From Pseudomonas sp. UMAB-08 (GTDB taxonomy: Bacteria; Pseudomonadota; Gammaproteobacteria; Pseudomonadales; Pseudomonadaceae), in NCBI RefSeq assembly GCF_900095225.1, contig NZ_LT607420.1, positions 3,392-67,391 of the forward strand: a DNA stretch of 64,000 bases. Reading direction: 5' to 3'. The notes beneath the pieces are model-generated. The model was not told where the DNA came from. It saw only the letters and a list, made by a program, of their open reading frames with translations, and did no database searches. Of the stretch, positions 9,822 to 21,868 are shown piece after piece (the first letter of the stretch is position 1; every line of letters begins with the position of its first letter). The translations under genes were made by a program, and so were the position numbers.

Positions 9822-9850
9822 AAAAAAAGCCCCGCCAAGTTGGCGGGGTT
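9822..9850 (-). terminator. Rho-independent terminator downstream of aceF
   Basis: Read on the minus strand, CCCCGCCA and TGGCGGGG pair around a 3-nt loop and are followed by GC and seven T residues. This is a classic intrinsic terminator 70-100 bp after the aceF stop. Confidence 0.9.
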
Positions 9851-9885
9851 GAGGTACGAGCGTGGCAGCTCGGAAAACAGTGCTC

Positions 9886-9918
9886 GGCAGGCCCGGGGAA
9901 ACGGGCCTGCCGGCTTTT
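9886..9918. terminator. GC-rich hairpin with T run at the aceF 3' end
   Basis: GGCAGGCCCG (9886-9895) and CGGGCCTGCC (9902-9911) form a 10-bp stem with a 6-nt loop, followed on the plus strand by GGC and a run of six T (9915-9920, reaching the aceF stop codon). It sits immediately after the aceF stop. Its polarity suits the plus strand, but as a stem it will also form in the aceF mRNA ahead of the terminator at 9822-9850. Confidence 0.7.
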
Positions 9919-11559
9919 TTACAGGAGCATCGTGCGGATATCCCCGAGCAGCTCGCTCAGGCGCTTGGTGAAGCGCGCAGCCGCAGCGCCGTTGATCACG
10001 CGGTGATCATAGGACAACGACAGTGGCAGCATCAGTTTCGGCTGGAAGGCTTTACCGTCCCAGACTGGCTGGATAGTGGCCTTGGACACGCCAAGGATCG
10101 CCACTTCCGGTGCGTTGACGATCGGCGTGAAGCCGGTGCCGCCAATGTGGCCGAGGCTGGAGATCGTGAAGCAGGCGCCTTGCATGTCATCGGCGGAGAG
10201 CTTTTTGGAGCGCGCTTTTTCTGCCAGAGCGGCAGCTTCAGCGGCCAATTGCAGCAGGCTCTTCTGATCGACGTTCTTGATGACCGGCACCAGCAGACCT
10301 TCCGGCGTGTCCACGGCGAAGCCGATGTTCACGTACTTCTTGCGGATGATCGCTTTGCCGCTTGGCGCCAACGAGCTGTTGAAATCCGGCAGTTCCTTGA
10401 GCAAATGCGCAGCCGCCTTGAGCAGCAGTGGCAGGACGGTCAGCTTGACGCCGGCCTTCTCTGCGACAGCTTTCTGGGCGATGCGGAAAGCTTCCAGTTC
10501 GGTGATGTCGGCCTGGTCGAACTGAGTCACGTGCGGAATGTTCAGCCAGCTGCGGTGCAGGCTTGATGCGCCGAGTTGCATCAGGCGAGTCATTGGCACT
10601 TCTTCGGTTTCGCCATAACGGCTGAAATCGACCACCGGGATCGGCGGTATACCCGCGCCCCCGGTAGCGCCACCAGCCGGAGCTTCCTTGGCCTTCTGCA
10701 TCATGGCCTTGACGTAAACCTGTACGTCTTCTTTGAGCACGCGACCGTGTGGGCCGGTCGAGCCGACCGCGCTCAGTTCTACCCCGAACTCACGGGCCAG
10801 TTGGCGAACGGCCGGGCCAGCGTGAACCTTGGCGCCGTCTTTCGCGGGTGCCACGGCGGCTGGAGCAACGGCTTCGGCTTTTGGTGCCGAGGCGGCTACG
10901 GGTGCGGCCGCTTCGGTTGGGGCCGGAGCAGCAGCCTGAGCCGGTGCGGCGGCGGGTGCTGCTGCGCCTGCCACTTTCAATTTCAGGATCAGGTCGCCGG
11001 TGCCGACTTCCTGGTCCAGCTTGACGCTGATGCTTTCGACCACGCCGGCAGCGGGCGAAGGAATTTCCATGCTGGCTTTGTCGGATTCGAGCGTGATCAG
11101 CGATTGATCAGCGACGATGGTGTCCCCGACCTTGACCATCAACTCGATGATCTTGGCTTTGCCCGACGAGCCGATGTCCGGAACATGGATGTCCTGGACG
11201 GTTTCGCTGGCAGCGGCAGCTGGCGCGGCAACCGGTGCCGACGCGGCGGCAGGCGCCGCTTTTTCTGGCGCGGCAGCGGCAGGTGCGGCCGCAGCGGGAG
11301 CCGCTTGTGCAGGAGCCGCCGCGTCGCCTTCAACTTCCAGTTCGAACAGCTCGTCGCCTTCTTTCAGGCGGTCGCCGAGCTTCACTTTCATGCTTTTGAT
11401 GACGCCGGCTTTAGGCGCAGGGATTTCCATGCTCGCCTTGTCCGACTCCAGTGTCAGGATGCTCTGATCGGCTTCGATGCGATCGCCGACCTTGACCATC
11501 AATTCAATGACTTCACCTTCACCGTTGCCGATGTCGGGTACTCGAATTAGCTCACTCAC
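9919..11559 (-). CDS. aceF: Pyruvate dehydrogenase E2, dihydrolipoyl acetyltransferase
   Basis: Core acetyltransferase of the pyruvate dehydrogenase complex. Two N-terminal lipoyl domains are seen, each with LESDKASMEIP (lipoylated Lys), near residues 1-75 and 120-195, joined by long Ala/Pro-rich linkers. Then come the E1/E3-binding domain (GPAVRQLAREFGVEL, about 250-285) and the catalytic domain ending in SYDHRVINGAAAARF. The Asn in DHRVING replaces the Asp of E. coli but is, as I recall, also found in Azotobacter E2. The start is GTG 11559, 6 nt after AAGGAGAGAG. It is downstream of aceE by 154 bp and should be in the same operon. Confidence 0.96.
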   Translation of the reverse strand: MSELIRVPDIGNGEGEVIELMVKVGDRIEADQSILTLESDKASMEIPAPKAGVIKSMKVKLGDRLKEGDELFELEVEGDAAAPAQAAPAAAAPAAAAPEKAAPAAASAPVAAPAAAASETVQDIHVPDIGSSGKAKIIELMVKVGDTIVADQSLITLESDKASMEIPSPAAGVVESISVKLDQEVGTGDLILKLKVAGAAAPAAAPAQAAAPAPTEAAAPVAASAPKAEAVAPAAVAPAKDGAKVHAGPAVRQLAREFGVELSAVGSTGPHGRVLKEDVQVYVKAMMQKAKEAPAGGATGGAGIPPIPVVDFSRYGETEEVPMTRLMQLGASSLHRSWLNIPHVTQFDQADITELEAFRIAQKAVAEKAGVKLTVLPLLLKAAAHLLKELPDFNSSLAPSGKAIIRKKYVNIGFAVDTPEGLLVPVIKNVDQKSLLQLAAEAAALAEKARSKKLSADDMQGACFTISSLGHIGGTGFTPIVNAPEVAILGVSKATIQPVWDGKAFQPKLMLPLSLSYDHRVINGAAAARFTKRLSELLGDIRTMLL

Positions 11560-11713
11560 AATCTCTCTCCTTCGGAGAACCTGTTCACTCTCGACTGCAC
11601 TGGTTTCAGTTGAGACGAAAACAGCGTTGGGTGCTCATTTACCGATGTAAATTCCGCACCCTCTACTGCTTCGCGCACCTCATCAGCGCTGTGTGCGATC
11701 TGAAAACAGACTC

Positions 11714-14359
<2,646 letters not shown>

Positions 14360-14468
14360 GGCTTGCTCCAGGGCGGAAAGGCTTCCAGAATCGGTTGCCT
14401 GAGTTTGCGACTGGCCTTGTGGGCAGACGACATAAATTCTTGGATTACCGGAGGTTGTACCGGCGTCG

Positions 14469-14483
14469 TGTAGTTTTACTACA
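14469..14483. promoter_or_regulatory. GntR/FadR-type operator, site 1
   Basis: TGTAGTTTTACTACA is a palindrome with a 3-nt centre and contains TAGTTTTACTA. It fits the T-N-GT-N3-AC-N-A pattern bound by the FadR subfamily of GntR regulators, which includes PdhR and LldR. Its position 110 bp upstream of aceE suggests pyruvate-responsive control. The regulator gene is not in the window. Confidence 0.6.
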
Positions 14484-14520
14484 AATCGTCGGCCATTTCA
14501 GCCTTTCGAGTAGATGCCTC

Positions 14521-14535
14521 AGTAGTAAAACTACA
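14521..14535. promoter_or_regulatory. GntR/FadR-type operator, site 2
   Basis: AGTAGTAAAACTACA is the reverse complement of site 1 with one mismatch. The two centres are 52 bp apart, about five helical turns, so two dimers could lie on the same face of the DNA. Confidence 0.6.
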
Positions 14536-14741
14536 GAAGAGCGACCTATGGGCTCCTGTTGTGTTGTGAGATAAATCGTTAATGTGAGTGTAACGTGAAC
14601 TCGGACGGGGAAAAGCTTGATGTTGGCTGCCAAGAAATATGATTTTTCAGCTATTTATAACCTTTGTTCTACGATCCGCCTCACTACGTATTTCTTGCTG
14701 TTACGACAACCGGCCCTCCGTACGCCGATAAAGGATAGACC

Positions 14742-17687
14742 ATGAGCCTCCCTTTGCTGGCCGATCTGCCAGCCATCCTCCAGCCGTTTGTCACGCGTGC
14801 GCATCAGTCGTGGCGCACCGCCGTGGCTTCCCTTTCCGACGATATCCTTGTCACGCTGGACGCTTGGCCCGATGCACGCCGCGCCGCTTTCGACCGGGTG
14901 TGCGCGGCCAGTGACTTTGTCGCCGATCAGGTGTGCCGCGACCCGCAGATGCTCCTCGACCTTGCCGCGTCCGGCCAGTTGGAGCGCAGTTTTGCCGTGG
15001 GTGAGTTGCGCGAGCAGCTTGACGCCGCCGTGCAACTCGCCAGCACCGAGGATGAGTTGGGCCACCATTTGCGTCGCCAGCGCACCCGGCATCAGGTGCG
15101 CATCGTTTGGCGTGACCTGACCCGTCAGGCCGATCTGGTTGAAACCTGCCGCGATCTGTCGGACATGGCCGACGCTTGCATCGATCTGGCCTATCAATGG
15201 TTGTATCAGCGCCATTGTCAGCAGTTCGGCGTGCCGACCGGGCGCCGCAGTGGTGAGCCGCAGCAGATGGTCATCCTCGGGATGGGCAAGCTGGGGGCGG
15301 TCGAACTCAACCTGTCGTCGGACATCGATCTGATCTTTGGTTACCCCGAGGGCGGCGAAACCCAGGGGGTCAAGCGCCCGCTGGACAATCAGGAGTTCTT
15401 CATTCGCCTGGGGCAACGGCTGATCAAGGCGCTGGACCCGATCACCGTCGATGGCTTCGTGTTCCGCGTGGACATGCGCTTGCGGCCTTATGGCTCGTCG
15501 GGCGCACTGGTGCTCAGTTTTAACGCGCTGGAGCAGTATTACCAGGATCAGGGCCGTGACTGGGAGCGCTACGCGATGATCAAGGCGCGGGTGGTGGGCG
15601 GCGATCAAGTCGCTGGCGGGCAGTTGCTCGACATGCTGCGGCCGTTCGTTTACCGGCGTTATCTGGACTTCTCTGCGATTGAAGCGCTGCGCACCATGAA
15701 GCAGCTGATTCAGCAGGAGGTCCGGCGTAAAGGCATGGCCGAGAACATAAAGCTTGGCGCTGGCGGGATTCGCGAAGTGGAGTTCATCGCCCAGGCGTTC
15801 CAGTTGATTCACGGCGGTCGCGACCTGAGCCTGCAACAACGCCCGCTGCTTAAAGTACTGCACACCCTGGAAGGTCAGGGGTATCTGCCGCCTGCGGTGA
15901 TTGGTGAGCTGCGCGACGCCTATGAGTTTTTGCGATACACCGAACACGCGATCCAGGCCATCGCTGATCGCCAGACCCAGATGCTCCCGGACAGCCCGGA
16001 AGATCAGGCGCGCATCGCCTTCATGCTGGGCTTTGCCGACTGGACGAGTTTCCACGCACGGTTGATGCATTGGCGTGGCCGCGTGGATTGGCACTTCCGC
16101 CAGGTGATCGCCGATCCCGATGAAGAGCAGGGTGAAGAAAGCGAAATGGTGGTCGGCGGCGAATGGTTGCCGCTGTGGGAGGAGTCCCAGGATGAAGATG
16201 CCGCCTGCCGCCAGTTGCAGGAAGGCGGATTTACCGATGCCACCAAGGCGCTGAAACAATTGTCAGGTCTGCGCAGCAGTCCGCAATTGCGCTCCATGCA
16301 GCGCCTGAGCCGCGAACGTCTGGACGCCTTTATTCCACGGCTGATGGCGCAGGCGGTGGAACATGAAAATCCCGACCTGGTCCTGGAACGCGTGCTGCCA
16401 CTGGTCGAAGCGGTCGCCCGACGCTCCGCCTATCTGGTGCTCCTGACGGAAAACCCCAATGCCCTGCGTCGTTTACTGACGCTGTGCGCGGCCAGCCCGT
16501 GGATCGCCGAACAAATCGCACGCTTCCCGCTGTTGCTCGATGAATTGCTCAACGAAGGCCGTCTGTTCAGCCCGCCGTTGGCCCCGGAGCTGGCAGCGGA
16601 ATTGCGCGAGCGGTTGACCCGGATTCCTGAAGATGACCTCGAACAACAGATGGAGGCCCTGCGCCACTTCAAGCTGGCCCACCGGCTGCGTGTGGCGGCC
16701 TCGGAAATCACCGGCAGCTTGCCCCTGATGAAAGTCAGCGATTACCTGACCTGGCTGGCCGAAGCGATTCTGGAGCAGGTGTTGGCCCTGGCCTGGCGCC
16801 ACACGGTCGCCAGACACGGCACGCCGTCGCGCCCGGATGGCACTCTGTGCGATCCCGGTTTTATCATCGTCGGGTATGGCAAAGTCGGGGGGATTGAGCT
16901 CGGTCATGGTTCGGACCTGGACCTGGTGTTCATTCACGACGGTGATCCGCAGGCCGAAACCGACGGCGCCAAGCCTATAGACGGCGCGCAGTTCTTTACC
17001 CGGCTGGGCCAGCGGATCATCCATTTGCTGACCACCCAGACCAACTCCGGTCAGCTGTACGAGGTCGATATGCGCCTGCGTCCGTCTGGCGCGTCGGGGC
17101 TGCTGGTCAGCTCATTGGGCGCCTTCAGCCGCTATCAGGAAAACGAAGCCTGGACCTGGGAGCACCAGGCGCTGGTGCGTGCGCGGGTGCTGGTGGGCAG
17201 TCATGAGGTTGGTGCTGCTTTCGAAAAAGTACGGGCCTCCGTGCTGGGTCGCAAGCGTGATTTGCCTGCGCTGCGACTGGAAGTGAGCGAGATGCGCGCC
17301 AAGATGCGGGACAACCTTGGCAGCAAGTCGACGGCCGCCGGAACAGCCGCGAATGCCTTCGAAGCCACGGCGCCGTTCGATCTCAAGCAGGACGCCGGTG
17401 GTATCGTCGATATCGAATTTATGGTGCAATACGCCGCCTTGGCGTGGTCCTGGGAGCACCCGGCACTGCTGCGTTACACCGATAACATCCGTATTCTGGA
17501 AGGTCTGGAACAGGCCGGGTTGATCCCCGACACAGATGCCCACCTGTTACGCGAGGCTTATAAGGCCTATCGTGCAGCGGCTCACCGGCAGGCTTTGCAG
17601 AAAGAGGCCGGGGTGGTCGGCGGTGATCAATTTCACGCCCAGCGGCGCGAAGTGCTACGGATCTGGTCTGAGTTGGGTTTGAGTTAA
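14742..17687 (+). CDS. glnE: Glutamine synthetase adenylyltransferase / adenylyl-removing enzyme
   Basis: Bifunctional enzyme that adds AMP to glutamine synthetase and removes it again, tuning nitrogen assimilation under PII control. The 981-residue length is normal. Two nucleotidyltransferase halves are visible. The N-terminal adenylyl-removing domain has GMGKLGAVELNLSSDIDLIF (about 180-200) and the C-terminal adenylylating domain has GYGKVGGIELGHGSDLDLVF (about 710-730). Start ATG 14742 follows AAGGAT by about 5 nt. It is followed by waaF after 156 bp; in P. aeruginosa I recall ilvE in that position, which is missing here. Confidence 0.97.
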   Translation: MSLPLLADLPAILQPFVTRAHQSWRTAVASLSDDILVTLDAWPDARRAAFDRVCAASDFVADQVCRDPQMLLDLAASGQLERSFAVGELREQLDAAVQLASTEDELGHHLRRQRTRHQVRIVWRDLTRQADLVETCRDLSDMADACIDLAYQWLYQRHCQQFGVPTGRRSGEPQQMVILGMGKLGAVELNLSSDIDLIFGYPEGGETQGVKRPLDNQEFFIRLGQRLIKALDPITVDGFVFRVDMRLRPYGSSGALVLSFNALEQYYQDQGRDWERYAMIKARVVGGDQVAGGQLLDMLRPFVYRRYLDFSAIEALRTMKQLIQQEVRRKGMAENIKLGAGGIREVEFIAQAFQLIHGGRDLSLQQRPLLKVLHTLEGQGYLPPAVIGELRDAYEFLRYTEHAIQAIADRQTQMLPDSPEDQARIAFMLGFADWTSFHARLMHWRGRVDWHFRQVIADPDEEQGEESEMVVGGEWLPLWEESQDEDAACRQLQEGGFTDATKALKQLSGLRSSPQLRSMQRLSRERLDAFIPRLMAQAVEHENPDLVLERVLPLVEAVARRSAYLVLLTENPNALRRLLTLCAASPWIAEQIARFPLLLDELLNEGRLFSPPLAPELAAELRERLTRIPEDDLEQQMEALRHFKLAHRLRVAASEITGSLPLMKVSDYLTWLAEAILEQVLALAWRHTVARHGTPSRPDGTLCDPGFIIVGYGKVGGIELGHGSDLDLVFIHDGDPQAETDGAKPIDGAQFFTRLGQRIIHLLTTQTNSGQLYEVDMRLRPSGASGLLVSSLGAFSRYQENEAWTWEHQALVRARVLVGSHEVGAAFEKVRASVLGRKRDLPALRLEVSEMRAKMRDNLGSKSTAAGTAANAFEATAPFDLKQDAGGIVDIEFMVQYAALAWSWEHPALLRYTDNIRILEGLEQAGLIPDTDAHLLREAYKAYRAAAHRQALQKEAGVVGGDQFHAQRREVLRIWSELGLS

Positions 17688-17843
17688 GGGTGTGAATCAA
17701 TGGCATCCGGCGAGCGCTCGCGACGTTAAACGTCGTGTGGCGCAGGATTTATAACGCTATGACAGGGAGGCGTCAGGTTGCGTGGCAAGGTCACGCAATT
17801 TGATAAGCCTCCCTGCTCGTTTCTGGTCGTTTTTGGATTAAGC

Positions 17844-18878
17844 ATGAGAATTCTAATCGTTGGGCCAAGCTGGGTCGGTGACATGGTGATGGCGCAAACG
17901 CTGTTCCAGTGCCTGAAACAGCGTCATCCCCAGTGCGAAATCGATGTGTTGGCCCCCGAGTGGAGCCGGCCGATCCTTGAACGCATGCCTGAAGTGCGCA
18001 AGGCCTTGAGCTTTCCGCTCGGCCACGGCGCGCTCGAACTGGCGACCCGCCGCAGGATCGGCAAGTCGCTGGCGGGCCAGTATGACCAGGCGATTCTGTT
18101 GCCCAACTCGCTGAAATCGGCCCTGGTGCCGTTTTTTGCCGGCATTCCGAAACGCACTGGCTGGCGTGGCGAGTTCCGTTACGGTCTGCTCAACGATGTG
18201 CGCACCCTGGATAAGCAGCGTTACCCGCTGATGATCGAGCGGTTCATGGCGTTGGCCTATGACGCGGGCGCCGAGCTGCCTCAGCCGTATCCACGGCCGA
18301 GCCTGCGAATCGATGCCGCCACCCGCGATGCGGCGCTGAGCAAGTTCGGCCTGGCGCTTGATCGCCCGGTGCTGGCGCTGTGTCCTGGCGCCGAGTTCGG
18401 CGAGTCCAAGCGCTGGCCTGCTGAACATTACGCCAAGGTCGCTGAAACCCGAATTCGCCAAGGCTGGCAGGTCTGGTTGTTTGGTTCGAAAAATGATCAT
18501 GCGGTGGGCGAGAGCATTCGTGATCGATTGATCCCCGGCTTGCGCGAAGAGGCTGTGAACCTCAGCGGCGACACGTCGCTGGCCGAAGCGATTGACCTGA
18601 TGTCCTGCGCTGACGCGGTGGTGTCCAATGACTCGGGCTTGATGCACGTCGCCGCGGCGCTCAACCGCCCGCTGGTGGCGGTGTACGGCTCGACGTCTCC
18701 CGGCTTCACTCCGCCGTTGGCCGACAAGGTCGAAATCGTCCGGTTGGGCATCGAATGCAGCCCGTGTTTCGACCGTACCTGCCGCTTCGGCCATTACAAC
18801 TGCCTGCGCCAACTGGAGCCAACACCTGTGGTCGAGGCGCTGGAGCGTCTGGGCGGCACGCCGGTCGAGGTTATCTGA
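17844..18878 (+). CDS. waaF: ADP-heptose:LPS heptosyltransferase II
   Basis: Adds the second L-glycero-D-manno-heptose to the LPS inner core at the cytoplasmic face of the inner membrane. GT9 family: N-terminal MRILIVGPSWVGDMVMAQTL, C-terminal ADP-heptose-binding segment with SNDSGLMHVAAAL and VYGSTSPGFTPPL. The ATG at 17844 gives 344 residues and begins directly with the beta strand of the first Rossmann domain; the open frame upstream to 17778 is not plausible. First gene of the coupled run waaF-waaC-waaG-waaP-three kinase-like genes. Confidence 0.96.
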   Translation: MRILIVGPSWVGDMVMAQTLFQCLKQRHPQCEIDVLAPEWSRPILERMPEVRKALSFPLGHGALELATRRRIGKSLAGQYDQAILLPNSLKSALVPFFAGIPKRTGWRGEFRYGLLNDVRTLDKQRYPLMIERFMALAYDAGAELPQPYPRPSLRIDAATRDAALSKFGLALDRPVLALCPGAEFGESKRWPAEHYAKVAETRIRQGWQVWLFGSKNDHAVGESIRDRLIPGLREEAVNLSGDTSLAEAIDLMSCADAVVSNDSGLMHVAAALNRPLVAVYGSTSPGFTPPLADKVEIVRLGIECSPCFDRTCRFGHYNCLRQLEPTPVVEALERLGGTPVEVI

Positions 18879-18879
18879 G

Positions 18880-19941
18880 TTGCGGGTACTGCTGATCAAA
18901 ACCTCTTCGCTGGGGGATGTGATTCACACGCTGCCAGCGTTGACCGACGCTGCGCGGGCGTTGCCCGGTATTCAATTCGACTGGGTGGTCGAAGAAGGCT
19001 TCGCCGAGATCCCGACCTGGCATCCGGCGGTGGCCGAGGTGATCCCGGTGGCCATCCGGCGCTGGCGCAAGAACCTCTGGCAAACCCTCAAGAATGGCGA
19101 GTGGCGGCGCTTCAAACAGCGCTTGAGCGAGACCGACTACGACCTGGTCATTGACGCTCAAGGGCTGCTGAAAAGTGCGTTGCTGACGCGTTACGTCAAC
19201 GCGCCGGTGGTGGGCCTTGATCGGCAATCGGCGCGCGAGCCGTTGGCCAGTCGCTTTTATGACCGACCGTATCCAGTGGCGCGCGGGCAGCATGCGGTAG
19301 AGCGTTTACGCCAGTTGTTCGCTCAAGCGCTGGGCTATCAAGTGCCTGACGGTCTGGGCGATTACGGCCTGGATCGCGCACGGCTGCTGGACGCACCTGA
19401 CAGTGAGCCGTTCGTCCTGTTTCTGCACGGCACCACGTGGACGACCAAACACTGGCCAGAGCTCTATTGGCGGCAGTTGGCTGAGCTGATGGGCGCGCGC
19501 GGTCTTCAGGTGCGCCTGCCATGGGGCAACCCGGCCGAGCTGGCGCGTGCGGAGCGGATTGCCGACGGCCTGGATAACGCGGTGGTACTGCCCAAGCTGA
19601 ATCTGGCGGGGGTTGCCAAGGTCTTGGCGGGCGCTCAAGCGTGTGTCGCGGTGGACACCGGTCTCGGTCATTTGGCGGCCGCGCTGGACGTGCCAACCCT
19701 CTCGCTGTTCGGCCCGACCAACCCTGGCCTGACCGGTGCATATGGCAAGTCGCAAGTGCACATTGCCAGCGACTTTCCATGTGCCCCGTGCCTGCAAAAG
19801 AAATGCACCTATCGCCCGACCGCTGAAGATCAGCGCCGGTTCGATCTAAAACGCGAGTGGCCATTGTGCTTCACTCGCTTGAATCCCGAGCGAGTAGCGA
19901 GCCAATTGGGCGCGCTGTTGCTGGCAAAGGAACCAAGCTGA
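18880..19941 (+). CDS. waaC: ADP-heptose:LPS heptosyltransferase I
   Basis: Transfers the first heptose to Kdo of lipid A-Kdo2. GT9 family with MRVLLIKTSSLGDVIHTLPA at the N-terminus and VDTGLGHLAAALDVPTLSLF with FGPTNPGLTG near the C-terminus. 353 residues. The start is a TTG at 18880, 1 nt after the waaF stop, with GAGG 9 nt upstream; the protein alignment leaves no other choice. Its stop overlaps the waaG start. Confidence 0.96.
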   Translation: MRVLLIKTSSLGDVIHTLPALTDAARALPGIQFDWVVEEGFAEIPTWHPAVAEVIPVAIRRWRKNLWQTLKNGEWRRFKQRLSETDYDLVIDAQGLLKSALLTRYVNAPVVGLDRQSAREPLASRFYDRPYPVARGQHAVERLRQLFAQALGYQVPDGLGDYGLDRARLLDAPDSEPFVLFLHGTTWTTKHWPELYWRQLAELMGARGLQVRLPWGNPAELARAERIADGLDNAVVLPKLNLAGVAKVLAGAQACVAVDTGLGHLAAALDVPTLSLFGPTNPGLTGAYGKSQVHIASDFPCAPCLQKKCTYRPTAEDQRRFDLKREWPLCFTRLNPERVASQLGALLLAKEPS

Positions 19942-21065
19942 TGCAACTGGCTTTTGTGCTTTATAAATACTTCCCGTTCGGCGGCCTGCAACGCGACTTC
20001 ATGCGTATTGCCCTGGAATGCCAGCAGCGCGGGCATCAAATCCGCGTCTACACCTTGATCTGGGAAGGCGACGTGCCGCCCGGCTTCGAAGTGTTGGTGG
20101 CGCCGGTCAAGGCAATGTTCAACCATCGCCGAAACGAAAAGCTCAGCGCGTGGATGAAAGCGGACCTGGCCAAGCGTCCGGTGGACCGTCTGATCGGCTT
20201 CAATAAAATGCCGGGTCTGGACGTGTACTACGCCGCCGATGGCTGCTTTGAAGACAAAGCGCAAAACCTGCGTAACGCGTTATACCGTCGCTGGGGACGC
20301 TATCGTCACTTCGCCGAGTATGAGCGGGCGGTGTTCGCCAAAGACGCAAAAACCGACGTGTTGATGATTTCCGAAGTGCAGCAGCCGTTGTTCATCAAAC
20401 ACTACGACACGCCACTGGAGCGCTTCCACCTGCTCCCGCCGGGCATCGCCCCGGATCGTCGCGCGCCGGCCGATGCGCCGCAGATTCGCGCCGAGTTCCG
20501 GCGCGAGTTTGGCCTCGCGGACGACGACTTGCTGGTGGTGCAGATTGGCTCCGGGTTCAAGACCAAGGGCGTTGATCGCAGCCTGAAAGCGCTGGCCGCC
20601 TTGCCTGCGGAGCTGAAAAAGCGCACCCGGTTGTTTGTGATTGGCCAGGACGACCCCAAGGTGTTCCAGCTGCAAAGCGCCACGCTGGGGCTGGGCGAGC
20701 ATGTGCAGTTCCTCAAGGGGCGCAGTGATATTCCGCGTTTCCTGCTGGGTGCCGACCTGTTGATTCACCCGGCCTACAACGAAAACACGGGCACGGTTCT
20801 GCTTGAAGCGCTGGTGGCTGGCTTACCGGTGCTGGTCAGTGCAGTGTGCGGTTATGCGCATTACATCGCCGAAGCCGATTGTGGCCGGGTGCTGGACGAG
20901 CCTTTCGAGCAGGCGCAACTCAATCAGTACCTGGCAACCATGCTCAAGGATGAGGCTGCACGCAGGGCCTGGAGCCTTCATGGCCTGGCCTTCGCCGATA
21001 CGGCGGACCTCTATAGCATGCCGCAGCATGCGGCCGATGTGATTCTGGCGGAGCACCACGGATGA
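19941..21065 (+). CDS. waaG: UDP-glucose:LPS core glucosyltransferase WaaG
   Basis: Retaining GT4 glycosyltransferase that adds the first hexose to the heptose region of the core (in P. aeruginosa a GalN precursor sugar). 374 residues starting MQLAFVLYKYFPFGGLQRDF. The GT4 C-terminal nucleotide-sugar motif is NENTGTVLLEALVAGLPVLV (E-x7-E near residue 290). The ATG at 19941 overlaps the waaC stop (TGATG); an in-frame upstream ATG at 19857 would sit inside waaC and is rejected. The stop overlaps the waaP start as ATGA. Confidence 0.95.
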   Translation: MQLAFVLYKYFPFGGLQRDFMRIALECQQRGHQIRVYTLIWEGDVPPGFEVLVAPVKAMFNHRRNEKLSAWMKADLAKRPVDRLIGFNKMPGLDVYYAADGCFEDKAQNLRNALYRRWGRYRHFAEYERAVFAKDAKTDVLMISEVQQPLFIKHYDTPLERFHLLPPGIAPDRRAPADAPQIRAEFRREFGLADDDLLVVQIGSGFKTKGVDRSLKALAALPAELKKRTRLFVIGQDDPKVFQLQSATLGLGEHVQFLKGRSDIPRFLLGADLLIHPAYNENTGTVLLEALVAGLPVLVSAVCGYAHYIAEADCGRVLDEPFEQAQLNQYLATMLKDEAARRAWSLHGLAFADTADLYSMPQHAADVILAEHHG

Positions 21066-21868
21066 AATTGATCCTTGCTGAGCCGTTCAAAAGCCTCTGG
21101 AATGGGCGCGATGCGTTCGCCGAAGTCGAGCGTTTGGACGGTCAGGTTTATCGCGAGCTCGAAGGTCGGCGCACGTTGCGTACCGAAGTCGAGGGTCGCG
21201 GCTATTTCGTCAAGATTCACCGGGGTATCGGCTGGGGTGAAGTGGCCAAAAACCTGATGACCGCCAAATTGCCCGTGCTGGGCGCCGGTCAGGAGTGGAA
21301 GGCGATCAATCGCCTGCACGAAATCGGCGTACCCACCATGACCGCCGTTGCCTATGGCGAGCGCGGCAGCAATCCGGCCGCGCAGCACTCATTCATCGTC
21401 ACCGAAGAATTGGCGCCGACCGTCAGCCTGGAAGATTTCAGCATCCATTGGCGTCAGCAACCGCCGCAGCCAAGGCTCAAGCGCGCACTGATCGCCGAGG
21501 TCGCGCGCATGACCGGCATGATGCACCGCGCCGGGGTCAATCATCGTGACTGCTACATCTGTCACTTCCTGCTGCACACCGACAAACCGGTGACGGCCGA
21601 TGATTTCAAGCTGTCTTTGATCGACCTGCACCGCGCTCAGACACGCAAGACGATCAGCATGCGCTGGCGTAACAAGGACTTGGCCGCGTTGTATTTCTCG
21701 GCGCTGGACATCGGTCTGACCCAACGTGACAAATTGCGCTTCCTGCGCGGCTACTTCCAGCAGCCTTTGAGGCAGATCCTGGCAGAGGAAGCGGCGTTGC
21801 TCAGTTGGCTGGAAAGCAAGGCCAACAAGCTGTACGCACGCAAAGTACGCTACGGGGATGCGCTCTGA
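21062..21868 (+). CDS. waaP: LPS core heptose(I) kinase WaaP
   Basis: Phosphorylates heptose I of the inner core, a step essential for outer membrane integrity and LPS export in Pseudomonas. 268 residues, the P. aeruginosa length. The eukaryotic-kinase-like catalytic loop is NHRDCYICHFLLH, placing the catalytic Asp at residue 163, and the metal-binding segment is LIDLHRAQ. A Gly-poor N-lobe with YFVKIHR supplies the ATP lysine. Start ATGA overlaps the end of waaG. The next gene starts on its last base. Confidence 0.96.
   Translation: MKLILAEPFKSLWNGRDAFAEVERLDGQVYRELEGRRTLRTEVEGRGYFVKIHRGIGWGEVAKNLMTAKLPVLGAGQEWKAINRLHEIGVPTMTAVAYGERGSNPAAQHSFIVTEELAPTVSLEDFSIHWRQQPPQPRLKRALIAEVARMTGMMHRAGVNHRDCYICHFLLHTDKPVTADDFKLSLIDLHRAQTRKTISMRWRNKDLAALYFSALDIGLTQRDKLRFLRGYFQQPLRQILAEEAALLSWLESKANKLYARKVRYGDAL

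Larger units (their letters stand above)
14360..14741. promoter_or_regulatory. Divergent regulatory region aceE / glnE
   Basis: 382 bp with no gene. It holds two copies of a 15-bp palindrome (14469-14483 and 14521-14535, listed separately) on the aceE side, and an AT-rich stretch at 14640-14690 that probably contains the glnE promoter. Confidence 0.6.

Noticed and set aside
9919..11559. Asn instead of Asp in the AceF catalytic motif DHRVING
   Set aside because: As I recall the same residue is present in the active Azotobacter E2 enzyme, so it is a normal variant.
14655..16259. 534-codon open frame on the minus strand opposite glnE
   Set aside because: Shadow frame produced by the strong GC bias of glnE codons; its product has no recognisable domain and glnE is fully intact.
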